A stretch of 38,416 nt of DNA from a virus, in the IMG/VR virus record IMGVR_UViG_3300042861_000186, positions 1 through 38,416 of that record. The stretch is one strand, 5' to 3'. This document shows, in pieces, positions 22,901 to 30,886 of this stretch. Under the pieces are notes generated by a model, which saw only the letters and a program-made list of their open reading frames with translations, was not told where the DNA came from and ran no database searches. A program made the translations under genes and the position numbers. The first letter of the stretch is position 1, and every line of letters starts with the position of its first letter.

Positions 22901-25900
22901 TGTATCAGTCACCATCCTCGATGATGTAACCGACGTTGACGCCAAGCAGCAGCCGGGTACTCGTGCCGGTGCGCTGATCAAAGGTCAGATTTACCTCTTC
23001 CGTAGCGGTATCGCCAAGGGCATCGAAGGGCAGAAGACTGTCTTCCACGAACTGTTCCATAAGGGCCTGAAGAACCTCCTGCCTGAGGCTGAGTACCGGG
23101 CGCTGATGTCGCGGTTCTACAACCAGAGCGCAGAGGTCCGCAGGATGGCGGATGCCTACCTCGCGTCCGATACGGGGAAGAAGGACACCGAGGGCATGAG
23201 TCCGCAGGAAGCCCGTGTCCTGGCAGTCGAAGAGTCGCTGGCAGAGGTTGCGGAGCAGACCAAGCTCAAGCCTAGTCTGGTGCGTCAGGTTGGCAATTTT
23301 CTCGCTCGTGTCGCTGACCGGTTTGGCATGCCGCAGCTTGCCCGTGCCATTCGCACGATGGGGCTGAACGAGCAGCAGAAGTTCATTCAGGATGCCTTGC
23401 AGGCAGGACTCGGACCAAGTGCCGGGGAAGGCGCGACGAGGTTCCGCACCGTCACCCCCGAGACCGAAGAAGCGGTGAAGGGCATCGATGTCATCGGGGA
23501 GCAGGACAAGCGTACTTTCGGTCAGCGTGTCGCCCGAGAACTCAAGGGCAACCCCGCTCTGCGCCTGCGCGAGAAGTTCACCGACTCGCTGGCACCGCTG
23601 GAAGACCTCTTCGTCAATGCATACGGCGGCGCAACCCGCACAGCCAAGGGCCGACTCAACCCGATGGTGCTGCTCTCCCGGGCGCTCGACGCGCTGCGCG
23701 TCAGCAAGGCGGCACAGGAGATTGGTGGTCTGGGCAGGGAAGACGGGCTCATCGTCGCCAAAGCTCTGCCGGTCAACTACAAGGACATCCTCAAGCGCAT
23801 CGCGGATGCCGCCAAAGAGCGTGGGCAGACCTACGAGGAGTTCCGCAAGACGGTGGATACTGTCCTGTACGCGCACCGTGAGTACAACCTGCGCGAGAAG
23901 AACAAGACCCTGCCCCAGGACGAGCAGATCGAACTACTTCTGAAAGACCACCAGATTGATCGACTGGAAGCTGCGTTCCAGCAGGACGACTTCATCAAAG
24001 GCATCAGCACAGACCTTGACACCATCCGCTTCAACCTACTTGACACGCTGGTGGACACCGGGCGAATCTCCGCTGAGCAAGCCAAAGACTACCGAGACGC
24101 CATCGGCTACATCCCCTTTGAGCGGATCGGTGAGTACGAGAACCAGTGGAACAACGCCACTCGTGGCGCGAACCGTGGGGTGGCTGCGCTGAAGAAGATG
24201 CGCAGTCTGGAGGGCAGCGACAGAAAGTCTACCTCCGTCGTGGAGAACTTCTCCGGACTCATGGACTGGGCCACGAAGGAGGCGATGAAGAACGAAGCCG
24301 CCCTTCGCGCCCTCAAGGACATGGAACTGCTGGGTGCAGCGGTCAAGCGCCCGAACAAACCAAAGACAGACGCGCCGGGGGATACTGTCGATGTCTTCGA
24401 CGGGGGCAAGAAGGTCTCCTATTACATCCCGGACCCTGCGCACCTCGTAGCGTTCAGCATCGCTGATCCGCAGCTTTCCAAAATCCTCAAGGCATTCCAA
24501 CGGGGCTCCCAGGTGCTCCGCGCTGGCGTCACTGCCATGCCGCCGTTCGCCATCAAGCAGGTGTTTGACGACGTTATCCGTGCGTACACTTACGCAGGTG
24601 TCAAGAACAACGGCGAGTTGGTCAAGAACGTACTCTTCAACTTCCCGAAAAACTGGGTCAACGAGGTGATGCGGCGCGAGTCGAAGGGCGTCCGCGAACT
24701 GAAGAACCTTGGCATCGTTGGCACGTTCGACTTCACTCAACAGACCAACCTGAAGGACATCCTTGAGGAGGCAGGGGCGAAGAAGGAAGGGATCGGCAGT
24801 GCCATCATCCGCGTGATGGAAGCCGGTGCCAAGGCATCGGACCTCGCCGTGCGCGAGGCCATCTACAAGCAGGTGCTCAAGGAAACCGGAGACAAGGCTC
24901 AGGCCGAGTCCGCTGCACGGGAAATCATCAACTTCAGCCGTCGCGGTTCATCGAGGACGATGGGCCAGATGATCAGCGTCATTCCCTTCTTCAACGCCTA
25001 TGCGCGAGGCATGGACAAGCTGGCAACAGCCGCTGCGGGCAAGGTCGTGGGCCAATCCACAGGCACCGCCCGGTCAATGTTCTACCAACGCATGGGTGTG
25101 CTGACCTCGATGGGTCTGCTGTATGCCCTGATGATGCAGGACGACGAGGAGTACAACAAACTGCCTGACCACGTGCGGGATACGAACTGGGTGCTGCCCT
25201 ACGGCAAGGAGCTTGGCTTCACGCCCGTCATTCCCATCCCGGCTGAACTCGCGTTCTTCTTCAAGGCGATCCCTGAGCGGATCGTGCGGTACTACAAGTA
25301 CCAGGGCACCGAGGAAGAGCAAGCAGCGATGTCTGTGCTCGGTGAGTTGGCTAAGCGAGGGATCGACGTTTTCTCGTCGCCCAACGTCACGCCTCAGGTG
25401 CTGCGCCCCTTCCTTGAGAACATCGTCAACTACTCGTTCTTCCTCGGTAGGCCGCTGGAGTCGCAGGCTCAGTTGCAGCTTCGCCCGTTTGAGCGGTACG
25501 GCACGGGCACCGCGGATGCCATGAAGGCCGTCGCCAAGGGCCTGGAGGACGTTGCCAACGCCACAGGTATCGAAGCCTTCGCCGTGTCCCCGATCAAGCT
25601 GGAGAACGCTGTGCGTGGCCTCATGGGTACCGCTGCGGGGCTCACCCTGTCGATGGCTGACATGATGGTCAACCCCAACCGGACGGATCGCCCCCTGCAC
25701 CAGCAGTTGACGCCTCAGTTGATCGGTGCCTCGGCTGTGATGAAGACCGCAGTGGGTACGCGGTACATGGACGAAATCTACGATCTGGAGAAGCGGGTCG
25801 AACAGGTCAACGGCACCTACAACCGGCTGCTGAAGACGCAGCCCGAGAAGGCCGAGGGCTACCTCAACGACAACATCGGCATCTACTCCATCCGGGGGCC

Positions 25901-26087
25901 GGTGCAAGGCGTCATGGACGCCATCCGCACGCTCAACGAAGCTGCCATGACCATCGACCGGGATACTTCCCTGAGCCCGGAGGAGCGCCGCAAGCTCATC
26001 GATGAACTGCGTGTCGAGCAGAACGAAATCGCCCGAGTAGTCTTCTCCTTGCGCAAGCAGGCCCGCGACATCCAAGCAGGGCTCTGA
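19938..26087 (+). CDS. Giant ejection / polyvalent-type protein with HELFH metallopeptidase motif
   Basis: The 2049-residue protein starts with a small domain (ITAPNGKTYRIEGPPGASDA) common at the front of internal virion proteins. A Gly/Ala-rich membrane-active-looking region follows (about 75-160), then long Pro/Ala/Glu linkers (about 275-540). A mixed module (about 620-930) leads to a metallopeptidase-like segment, TVFHELFHKGLKNLL, with H1037, E1038 and H1041; AVEESLAEVAE near residue 1099 offers a third ligand. The C-terminal 900 residues include FSRRGSSRTMGQMISVIPFF (about 1665), resembling large polyvalent-protein domain LPD38. It is last in the ejection block and probably enters the host with the DNA. 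Substrate and activity are unknown. Confidence 0.75.
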   Translation: MPIYQITAPNGKTYRIEGPPGASDADVARAVLAQFPEAGRAPPEVTALGQIKEFGKGLVPGAVGLVEQAAIGASALLPEEAEKAAREKIASIAGAAKAPFAAAPGYEESVGRKLGQAVGSTAPFLLAGPLGLAGRAGAVGLGVGAGAGEARTRAEQEGATAEQRATATALGIAPGALEVFAPFRILSRIPDAATAQGVQLVKRAALAGGEEAAQEAASNFAQNLIAKGVYKPEQELIEGLGESAAYGGATGAIVQGLLDLALGRRARGAQATPTEAPIERAERLAAEKAKAEAPPPTAPVEPAPPAPEPAPSAAEAAAETPAPATEEPAPPAVEAATETPAPPPVAETPAPPVEEPTVRKPGEPPATGLQPTDIEAFGISKKQPIYRRMLGKDMEDPAQRDAILADIENYLTRGNGSEESRAKLTEFKAKFAPAAPTTAPEVPVTETPSADATQPEAGGAGAPVAGEPGAGATPGGAGVTEPSGVVPPVADAQQPAGGEGQQPAPVTPPAPAPAPAPAPAPAPAPAPAPTPAQVEQELTALVESGRITEEQAATYRAELLGEAEEAPQTAMGQAFQKQVDSLKTQMDALRQKSGKKPAPKSKNRAKFDELQAKLDAITVTESGDLVTRIEKAGLKGVVGMVDGRPVIDIAAVKDNLIKARAVPEMLDAILTYIGVDRDGHYLDTVYTSDDAAEKHGMSRKSGSNVRRAAEALGVDTEVRNRFLASQSELGVGAAKNASEEGTGATDLKPRRGALYESKKKGMPKVIAFLRGALTPDGKLDFSESRVPLESAKAKGDKKAVVGLAEMFVRASQFNRNNYKNDEVINALQAEIDKRIKSDRKKVNDAITRAYGKFTETEDVSSNQKALELQIEEDLKSGKLTPVGDIADLKAPQLAALITEGKAEIDEKLGTIKPVQKEAAAPDQTLTEEEAAEAELRAEETEVEDRTARLSDEDVNYRTIPQSPVVTNRASHAELEKVVSDIGKALGGDVSVTILDDVTDVDAKQQPGTRAGALIKGQIYLFRSGIAKGIEGQKTVFHELFHKGLKNLLPEAEYRALMSRFYNQSAEVRRMADAYLASDTGKKDTEGMSPQEARVLAVEESLAEVAEQTKLKPSLVRQVGNFLARVADRFGMPQLARAIRTMGLNEQQKFIQDALQAGLGPSAGEGATRFRTVTPETEEAVKGIDVIGEQDKRTFGQRVARELKGNPALRLREKFTDSLAPLEDLFVNAYGGATRTAKGRLNPMVLLSRALDALRVSKAAQEIGGLGREDGLIVAKALPVNYKDILKRIADAAKERGQTYEEFRKTVDTVLYAHREYNLREKNKTLPQDEQIELLLKDHQIDRLEAAFQQDDFIKGISTDLDTIRFNLLDTLVDTGRISAEQAKDYRDAIGYIPFERIGEYENQWNNATRGANRGVAALKKMRSLEGSDRKSTSVVENFSGLMDWATKEAMKNEAALRALKDMELLGAAVKRPNKPKTDAPGDTVDVFDGGKKVSYYIPDPAHLVAFSIADPQLSKILKAFQRGSQVLRAGVTAMPPFAIKQVFDDVIRAYTYAGVKNNGELVKNVLFNFPKNWVNEVMRRESKGVRELKNLGIVGTFDFTQQTNLKDILEEAGAKKEGIGSAIIRVMEAGAKASDLAVREAIYKQVLKETGDKAQAESAAREIINFSRRGSSRTMGQMISVIPFFNAYARGMDKLATAAAGKVVGQSTGTARSMFYQRMGVLTSMGLLYALMMQDDEEYNKLPDHVRDTNWVLPYGKELGFTPVIPIPAELAFFFKAIPERIVRYYKYQGTEEEQAAMSVLGELAKRGIDVFSSPNVTPQVLRPFLENIVNYSFFLGRPLESQAQLQLRPFERYGTGTADAMKAVAKGLEDVANATGIEAFAVSPIKLENAVRGLMGTAAGLTLSMADMMVNPNRTDRPLHQQLTPQLIGASAVMKTAVGTRYMDEIYDLEKRVEQVNGTYNRLLKTQPEKAEGYLNDNIGIYSIRGPVQGVMDAIRTLNEAAMTIDRDTSLSPEERRKLIDELRVEQNEIARVVFSLRKQARDIQAGL

Positions 26088-26089
26088 TG

Positions 26090-26123
26090 AAAAAGCGCCC
26101 CGGGGACTTGCGCCGCCCGGGGC
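26090..26123 (-). terminator. Rho-independent-type terminator for the - strand operon
   Basis: Bases 26097-26104 and 26116-26123 form an 8-bp all-GC stem (gccccggg / cccggggc) with an 11-base loop. Reading the - strand, the stem is followed after three bases by five T (A run at 26090-26094). It lies just beyond the last - strand gene (stop at 26170) and touches the stop of the giant + strand gene, so it can also brake + strand transcription although no T run follows on that side. Confidence 0.75.
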
Positions 26124-26140
26124 TAAGACTAGGAGGGAGA

Positions 26141-26162
26141 CGCTGGCAACTGCTTACCAGCG
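26141..26162. terminator. Second hairpin in the convergence zone
   Basis: CGCTGG at 26141-26146 pairs with CCAGCG at 26157-26162 around a 10-base loop. No T run follows on either strand, so it may help the neighbouring terminator or protect 3' ends. An AGGAGG at 26131-26136 sits beside it without a start codon at usable distance. Confidence 0.4.
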
Positions 26163-26169
26163 GGCCGGA

Positions 26170-26397
26170 TTATGCCATGCGCCAGACCCGGATGCCAAGT
26201 ACCCCGCCCTCGACTCGCTCCACCCAGGCCAACGTGTATTTAAGAGTGTGGTAGTGGACGCGCACGGCGTTGAACACCATCTGAGGTTTCAGCGCTGGCA
26301 GAAAGAAACTGTGCCCGATACCTAGAGTGCGCGGCACCCTGAAGACCGCCGAGTTGATCTCCAGTATGTCAGTCTGGCTTATCCGTGACCAGTTCAC
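26170..26397 (-). CDS. Small conserved-looking phage protein (75 residues)
   Basis: The frame uses GTG 26397, overlapping the end of the primase gene by 29 bases, with GGAAG three bases upstream. The product contains GIGHSFFLPALKPQMVFNAV, then RVHYHTLKYTLAWVERVEGG, and ends GIRVWRM. The order of a G-x-SFF-x-P turn, a helix and a final GVxGxRVWR strand is familiar from small phage proteins thought to be of one winged or MetJ/Arc-like fold, without known function. It is the last gene before the terminator. An antisense open frame exists here but has no family-like pattern. Confidence 0.7.
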   Translation of the reverse strand: MNWSRISQTDILEINSAVFRVPRTLGIGHSFFLPALKPQMVFNAVRVHYHTLKYTLAWVERVEGGVLGIRVWRMA

Positions 26398-29185
26398 CGT
26401 CTTCCAACCCTAGTACCTGGGCAGCGTTGATGATGCAGTAAGCATTCACTGCACCGAAGTCCGCGTCCCAGCCAGCGCCCATCCGCTTCTTCACCACCAA
26501 GAGCTTGCTACCCGTCTCAGCCTCAAACATGTTGGGCAGTTCTCGGGTGTTGATGTAGTTCTCACTGCACCAGCGATTAAAGTCTTTCTGAACGATGAAG
26601 AGATTCTTCGTGTCAGGTTCGTACCGAATGATGAGGTTGTGCTTGGGCTTGATATACGGCTCGTTTTGCAGTCCGTTCGCACGCTGCTTGGAGTCGATGG
26701 TCAGCATGCTGTTGACGTTGTGGTTCACGAAAGCAGCGATGGTTTCCGAAGCCTGCACGCTGCGCATGGCCTGCTCCACTACCCCCACGCGAATCACTTC
26801 GATCATGCGCCGTGCGATGCGGGAAAGGTTGAAGTTGGTCAGACCGAGGTTGTTCGTGATGACCCCTGCCGTGATGGCGCAGATCACAGCGTTCAGCCGG
26901 TACCGCTCCGTCTGAGTCCACTTACCCTTGGAGTAGATAAGGTCACGAGTCTCGGCCCACATCTTCTTCACGAGGTCTAGGTTCGACACTACGTAATTGA
27001 CGAAGATATCCCCAGCGTAGCCGTAGTTGTCATTGAGATCGTTGAATAGCTTCTGCGACTCCAACACATCGGAGGGAACGGGTGTCTGTAGATTGACCTC
27101 GATGACGCGAGCGAGTTCGCCCTGCGGGTCCACCTTGATCATGCCGAGCCGGTCTTCGACGCTGGTGTTGCTGGACCATACGGTGATCATCTTCCAGACA
27201 AGATCGTTGGACCGCTCCATGTTGCGGCCAGACTCCATGCGATCCCGCGCCCGCCCCTGCGTGCTGCCGTAGAGCAGCCCAGACAACTCCTGCGGCGAAG
27301 CGTTTGTCATCTCGTCCAGGCACATCGGGATGCCGTTCAGCGTGCCCATGCGGTGCACCTTGGTCAGATGCGTGTCCTGCGCATCCTTCATCAGCGCCCG
27401 GGAGTCACCGAAGATCGAGTTGATGCACCGCAGGATCGTGGTCTTGCCCGTGCCGCTCTTCTTGGAGAAGTAGTTGATCACCGCCCCGTTCTCGGGCGAC
27501 ATCATCATGAGGACGCTGCCGAACCCGGAGAGTACACCGAACGCATGGAGGTCGAACTCCGGCGCGTTGTAGGCGTCGATGATGTCCTTCCACACTTCCA
27601 GCGACCCCTTCGGTGTGAACCAGGGAATGTACTTCTCCAGATGGCGGGCGACAGGCGCGTGGACAACACCCCTCGGTGTGTACTCTCGGTTACCTATGAT
27701 GAACGTGTTCTCTCTTGTCCAGCCAAAACGGGTATACATCTCTTCCGCCTTATCACGCATTTGCAGTTCTTGGATTGACTTGGCAACGTAGGCTTGCAGC
27801 TTAGTCAGTTGCGCCGGGGTGAAGACTGCTACCCCCTGCTCGTTCAGCTTCTCACGGAACTTGTCTATCGCACCGACTTCCTTCTGCGCAATCATGAAGT
27901 CACGAATAGCATCGTTAGGCAAGTGGTGGCGCATCCAGACAACGTCACCTAAGTCGCTCTCTCGCATGCGGCGGTATACGTACAGGTCGTGCGGATAGAT
28001 GATCTCGACCTCAGGCTCCCCGTCTTCGACAGCCTTCTTGTGCATGTACACACCGCCGCTGGCTCCTCGGGTGTAGGGGAACGGGAGCACCGGGATAACG
28101 ATGGCCTTGCCATCCACCTCGACCTTGCTCGGCTCGCGGGGCGCTTCCTTGATCGTGGAACCAAGCTGGATCGGTGAGGTGATCTTCCCAGCATGCTGAC
28201 ACCCTGCGCACAAGTGGGCCATGTCCAGCCCGTTGAAGGTCTCGCAGGTGTAGGGGCCACGCGTGTTGACCGCCTTCGTCTCGGTCTCATCAGGCGCGTA
28301 GTTGGGGTGGTTCTTGGAGACCTCGTGGATACCCCAGTCATGATCTTCGCAATGCTGCGCTATCGACAGCACCCCGCGCCACACCGGTTCGGGCAGCGTG
28401 TCGGAGTTCACAACGGCGTTCCGGACCTGGGCACACCCCGTGCCACTCATGGACTTCGCCCAGATGATCTGGAACTTGCTGATCCGGTTAGGGTCACCTT
28501 GCGCGAGGCTCTGCGTCAGCTTGCTGCTCGTGCCCTTGGACAACGCTCGCGCCTTGGCGAACATGTCCTTCGACGGGATCATGATCTGCCCGATGACCGC
28601 ACGCAGGGCAGCGAACTCGTAATGGACGATGGGCGTCAGCAGCGTAACCGCTTGCCCATTCTTGCTGTTGATGGTGTCTGGTACACGGAGCACTCGCACG
28701 GTGTCAGCCGTACATGCGCTATCGACGTTGAAGCCCTTGTCCTTGCAGAGAGCTTTGAGTGAGGTAGCTACCTCAGACCACTCGTGAACTGCCACCGCCT
28801 GCACGAATATCCAATGTGCGTGCAATCCGTTACCGGAGTCAACGATGGTGGGGCGGGGTAGGTTCGTCTCCTTACAAAAGGCGCGCAGTGCGGTGGCACC
28901 TTCGTTCTTGTCTGCATACGGCTTCCCAGAGCCGCAGTCTATGTCAATGTACAGTTCCCTCTTAGATACTGCGTTGTCGGCTACTGCGGTATCACCCGCG
29001 CCGAATCCAGCAGTCACATAGTAAACGTCCAGTCCTTGGTCTACGAAGTTCTGTGTACTGTCAGCCATCTTGCTGACCGATGAGAAGAACCTATTGAACG
29101 CAGCGCCGGATGTTCTATTGATCAGCCTAAGTGAGTACCGTGTTCCTTCTGGGAGAATACCTTCTAGGAATTCAAGTTGGGACAT
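26369..29185 (-). CDS. Primase-helicase (AEP-type primase plus SF3/DUF927-like ATPase)
   Basis: The 938-residue protein should make primers and unwind DNA at the fork with the phage polymerase. The N-terminal part has archaeo-eukaryotic primase motifs: DID at residues 81-83 (ELYIDIDCGSGKPYAD) and SGNGLHAHW at 117-125. Near residues 295-320 are paired Cys (CETFNGLDMAHLCAGCQHAG) that may bind zinc. The C-terminal part carries Walker A SGTGKTT (577-583), an acidic CLDEM segment about 50 residues on and an SSNTS sensor-like motif. ATG 29185 has no good ribosome-binding site; the spacer upstream contains repeated TGACG. Its 3' end overlaps the small gene downstream. Confidence 0.85.
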   Translation of the reverse strand: MSQLEFLEGILPEGTRYSLRLINRTSGAAFNRFFSSVSKMADSTQNFVDQGLDVYYVTAGFGAGDTAVADNAVSKRELYIDIDCGSGKPYADKNEGATALRAFCKETNLPRPTIVDSGNGLHAHWIFVQAVAVHEWSEVATSLKALCKDKGFNVDSACTADTVRVLRVPDTINSKNGQAVTLLTPIVHYEFAALRAVIGQIMIPSKDMFAKARALSKGTSSKLTQSLAQGDPNRISKFQIIWAKSMSGTGCAQVRNAVVNSDTLPEPVWRGVLSIAQHCEDHDWGIHEVSKNHPNYAPDETETKAVNTRGPYTCETFNGLDMAHLCAGCQHAGKITSPIQLGSTIKEAPREPSKVEVDGKAIVIPVLPFPYTRGASGGVYMHKKAVEDGEPEVEIIYPHDLYVYRRMRESDLGDVVWMRHHLPNDAIRDFMIAQKEVGAIDKFREKLNEQGVAVFTPAQLTKLQAYVAKSIQELQMRDKAEEMYTRFGWTRENTFIIGNREYTPRGVVHAPVARHLEKYIPWFTPKGSLEVWKDIIDAYNAPEFDLHAFGVLSGFGSVLMMMSPENGAVINYFSKKSGTGKTTILRCINSIFGDSRALMKDAQDTHLTKVHRMGTLNGIPMCLDEMTNASPQELSGLLYGSTQGRARDRMESGRNMERSNDLVWKMITVWSSNTSVEDRLGMIKVDPQGELARVIEVNLQTPVPSDVLESQKLFNDLNDNYGYAGDIFVNYVVSNLDLVKKMWAETRDLIYSKGKWTQTERYRLNAVICAITAGVITNNLGLTNFNLSRIARRMIEVIRVGVVEQAMRSVQASETIAAFVNHNVNSMLTIDSKQRANGLQNEPYIKPKHNLIIRYEPDTKNLFIVQKDFNRWCSENYINTRELPNMFEAETGSKLLVVKKRMGAGWDADFGAVNAYCIINAAQVLGLEDGELVTDKPD

Positions 29186-29205
29186 GGTGGCGAAAAGTTA
29201 GCCAC

Positions 29206-29227
29206 TGACGCGTGACGCATCGTGACG
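29206..29227. promoter_or_regulatory. Three TGACG repeats upstream of the primase gene
   Basis: TGACG occurs at 29206-29210, 29213-29217 and 29223-29227 in the 51-base gap between the HTH gene stop and the primase start. The first two copies are 7 bases apart and the third 10 bases further. This could be an operator for the neighbouring HTH protein or short iterons. No promoter boxes are evident. Confidence 0.35.
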
Positions 29228-29236
29228 GGGGACCGC

Positions 29237-29470
29237 TCAGGTCGGGGGGAGGGTCGAACGATAGTACGCGAGAACCTTGGCGCGCAAGTGCTTTCCGACC
29301 TCTCGTTTACCCGAAAACCACCGGTAGATGGTGGCCTTCGACACATCGAGGTCTTGGCAGACCCGGGCAACCGGAATCTGCCTGTAGATGCACAAGCGCC
29401 CCAAGGCAACCCCGATGAGAACGGGGTCCGCGTCAGCGTTCAGCCTGACGATCTTGGCTGAGTAGGGCAT
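29237..29470 (-). CDS. Helix-turn-helix DNA-binding protein
   Basis: The 77-residue protein has a clear helix-turn-helix at about residues 32-53 (IPVARVCQDLDVSKATIYRW), with a following FSGKREVGKHLRAKV helix. The SKATIYRWFSGK recognition helix resembles resolvase/TetR-like and Cro-like HTHs of phages. It probably binds as a dimer and may control the replication operon; TGACG repeats sit directly downstream of its gene and upstream of the primase gene. It is separated from the ssDNA-binding-like gene by 30 bases. No ligand domain is visible. Confidence 0.8.
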   Translation of the reverse strand: MPYSAKIVRLNADADPVLIGVALGRLCIYRQIPVARVCQDLDVSKATIYRWFSGKREVGKHLRAKVLAYYRSTLPPT

Positions 29471-29500
29471 GGTTGTAGCAGGGGTTGCCCCCTGCGTTCC

Positions 29501-30436
29501 TCAGTCGTCTGCGTCTGCCCAATCGCTCAGGATCGACTTCACGCTGCGCGTCTCGACCTCCGCCGCCTTCGTCGCTTCACGGACCACGGGCTCTTGCACC
29601 GCTTCAGGAGCGGCCTCCGCCTTGGGCTTGGCCTTCGGCGCGGGAGCGGGCGCAGCGGCCTTGGGTTGCACGAACACCGGGGCTTCCGCAGGCGCGGGGG
29701 CGGCAGCGGGGGCTTCCTCCACCCCGTCAATGTCCGCCACGGTCATCGTCACCGCGTCGATGGCAGCCTGCTCGTCCATGCGAGCGGTCACCTTGGCCCA
29801 CTCGTGCTCCTCCAGCGGGCGCACCGCGCTGAAGACCAGCTTCATGTTGGCAGAGGTGTCGAAGCGCATCTCGGTCACCACAGCGTTGACCTCGATCCCG
29901 TGCCCGCCCAGGAAGCGGGCGTACTGCTGCAAGCCCATCTTGCGACCTTCACCCTGCGCAAACAGGCTGGACGCGTTGATGTTCATCGCGTAGATGTCCC
30001 CGTCGATGTCGGAGGCCAGCAGGACCGCCAGACGGCGGCTGTAGCGGCACGCCTTGGAATCACCCTGCCCAGACCCCTTGATGTCTTGCGGGCAGCCGTT
30101 GCAGGTCTTGTGCTGCGGGGCCTTGACGTTTGCATTGGGCGTCACGCTGTCATCGGACCAGCACTTCGGACGGGCCTTGATACCCTTCTCGTACTGCCCA
30201 CCGTAGTAGGTGCGAGCGTTGGCATCCGCTGCACGGACGATGATGATGTTCATCGCACGGTCTTCATTGACGGCGACTGACTTGCCGCCGACCATCATGG
30301 TGAAGACGTTGTTGTCGATGCTGATGCGCTTGCTGTTGCCGCCACCCATCAGGGACTTGGTCAGGTCGCTCAGTTGCCCACGACGTAGGTGAGCAGGCAA
30401 TGCGTTACCGGTTTGGAAAAGAGTCAGTTCAGACAT
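29501..30436 (-). CDS. Zinc-binding ssDNA-binding-protein-like replication protein
   Basis: ATG 30436 is chosen because AGGAG (30442-30446) lies five bases upstream; a longer frame to 30478 lacks this. The 311-residue product has a compact N-terminal region (residues 1-215) with four Cys (C92, C112, C115, C130; TCNGCPQDIKGSGQGDSKAC) suited to one zinc. A Pro/Ala linker (about 245-285) follows, ending in an acidic tail, SILSDWADADD. A folded core plus acidic tail is the layout of phage single-stranded DNA-binding proteins such as T4 gp32 and T7 gp2.5, and the zinc recalls gp32. The family is widespread in aquatic phages, but the assignment is inferred from layout and replication neighbours. 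Confidence 0.65.
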   Translation of the reverse strand: MSELTLFQTGNALPAHLRRGQLSDLTKSLMGGGNSKRISIDNNVFTMMVGGKSVAVNEDRAMNIIIVRAADANARTYYGGQYEKGIKARPKCWSDDSVTPNANVKAPQHKTCNGCPQDIKGSGQGDSKACRYSRRLAVLLASDIDGDIYAMNINASSLFAQGEGRKMGLQQYARFLGGHGIEVNAVVTEMRFDTSANMKLVFSAVRPLEEHEWAKVTARMDEQAAIDAVTMTVADIDGVEEAPAAAPAPAEAPVFVQPKAAAPAPAPKAKPKAEAAPEAVQEPVVREATKAAEVETRSVKSILSDWADADD

Positions 30437-30437
30437 G

Positions 30438-30842
30438 TTAGCTCCTACGGACAGTAACCGTGTACTTCGATTCGACATTCATGCCTTTGGGCATCTTGTC
30501 GGGATTAGCCTTGAGGAATTCCCCCATAGCCTTCTGCGCAATGCGCCGTTCAAGCAAATCTACCGCGTCGTTCTCCTTGACAAAGTTATGCATGGCTTCC
30601 CAGTCGGAAGTCCAGTAGCGGGTAGACACACCGCGAATGACGGTGCCTACACCAGGGATGCTGACGTTGCCGCCAGCACGCTTGCAGGTTTCGAGGAGAT
30701 AGTTCTCGACTGTCTCCATCTGCTCCTTGATCTTCTTGTCCTCTTCCTCGTACTTCGCGGATAGCGCAGCACGGGCATCGCGCATCTTGATGTACGCCTT
30801 GACCAACATCGGGGTCGGTGGCAGTTCTTCGCCTTCTTGCAT
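30438..30842 (-). CDS. Conserved-looking replication-block protein (134 residues)
   Basis: The product has an N-terminal helical coiled-coil half (LVKAYIKMRDARAALSAKYE, EEDKKIKEQMETVENYLLET) followed by a beta-containing part, GTVIRGVSTRYWTSDWEAMH. The C-terminal section has a basic strand, NVESKYTVTVRRS. This layout recalls Gam-like nuclease inhibitors, which pair a long helix with a small beta domain, but key residues cannot be matched by eye. AGGAG at 30849-30853 gives a good start at ATG 30842. The stop lies just before the next ATG, so expression is coupled to the ssDNA-binding-like gene. Confidence 0.65.
   Translation of the reverse strand: MQEGEELPPTPMLVKAYIKMRDARAALSAKYEEEDKKIKEQMETVENYLLETCKRAGGNVSIPGVGTVIRGVSTRYWTSDWEAMHNFVKENDAVDLLERRIAQKAMGEFLKANPDKMPKGMNVESKYTVTVRRS
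30442..30446 (-). promoter_or_regulatory. Ribosome-binding site fixing the start at 30436
   Basis: AGGAG with a five-base spacer to ATG 30436. It overlaps the end of the upstream 134-residue gene, which suggests coupled translation of the two. Confidence 0.75.
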
Positions 30843-30886
30843 GGTTCGCTCCTAGTGAACAGAGACAAAGTTTACTCTTCAACTTT

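Noticed and set aside
26142-26335. A + strand open stretch following AGGAGG in the convergence zone
   Set aside because: There is no ATG/GTG/TTG at suitable distance and it is antisense to the small - strand gene with family-like sequence.
29183-29191. Kozak-like GCCACC before the primase ATG
   Set aside because: A chance match; all other features are bacterial-phage in style.
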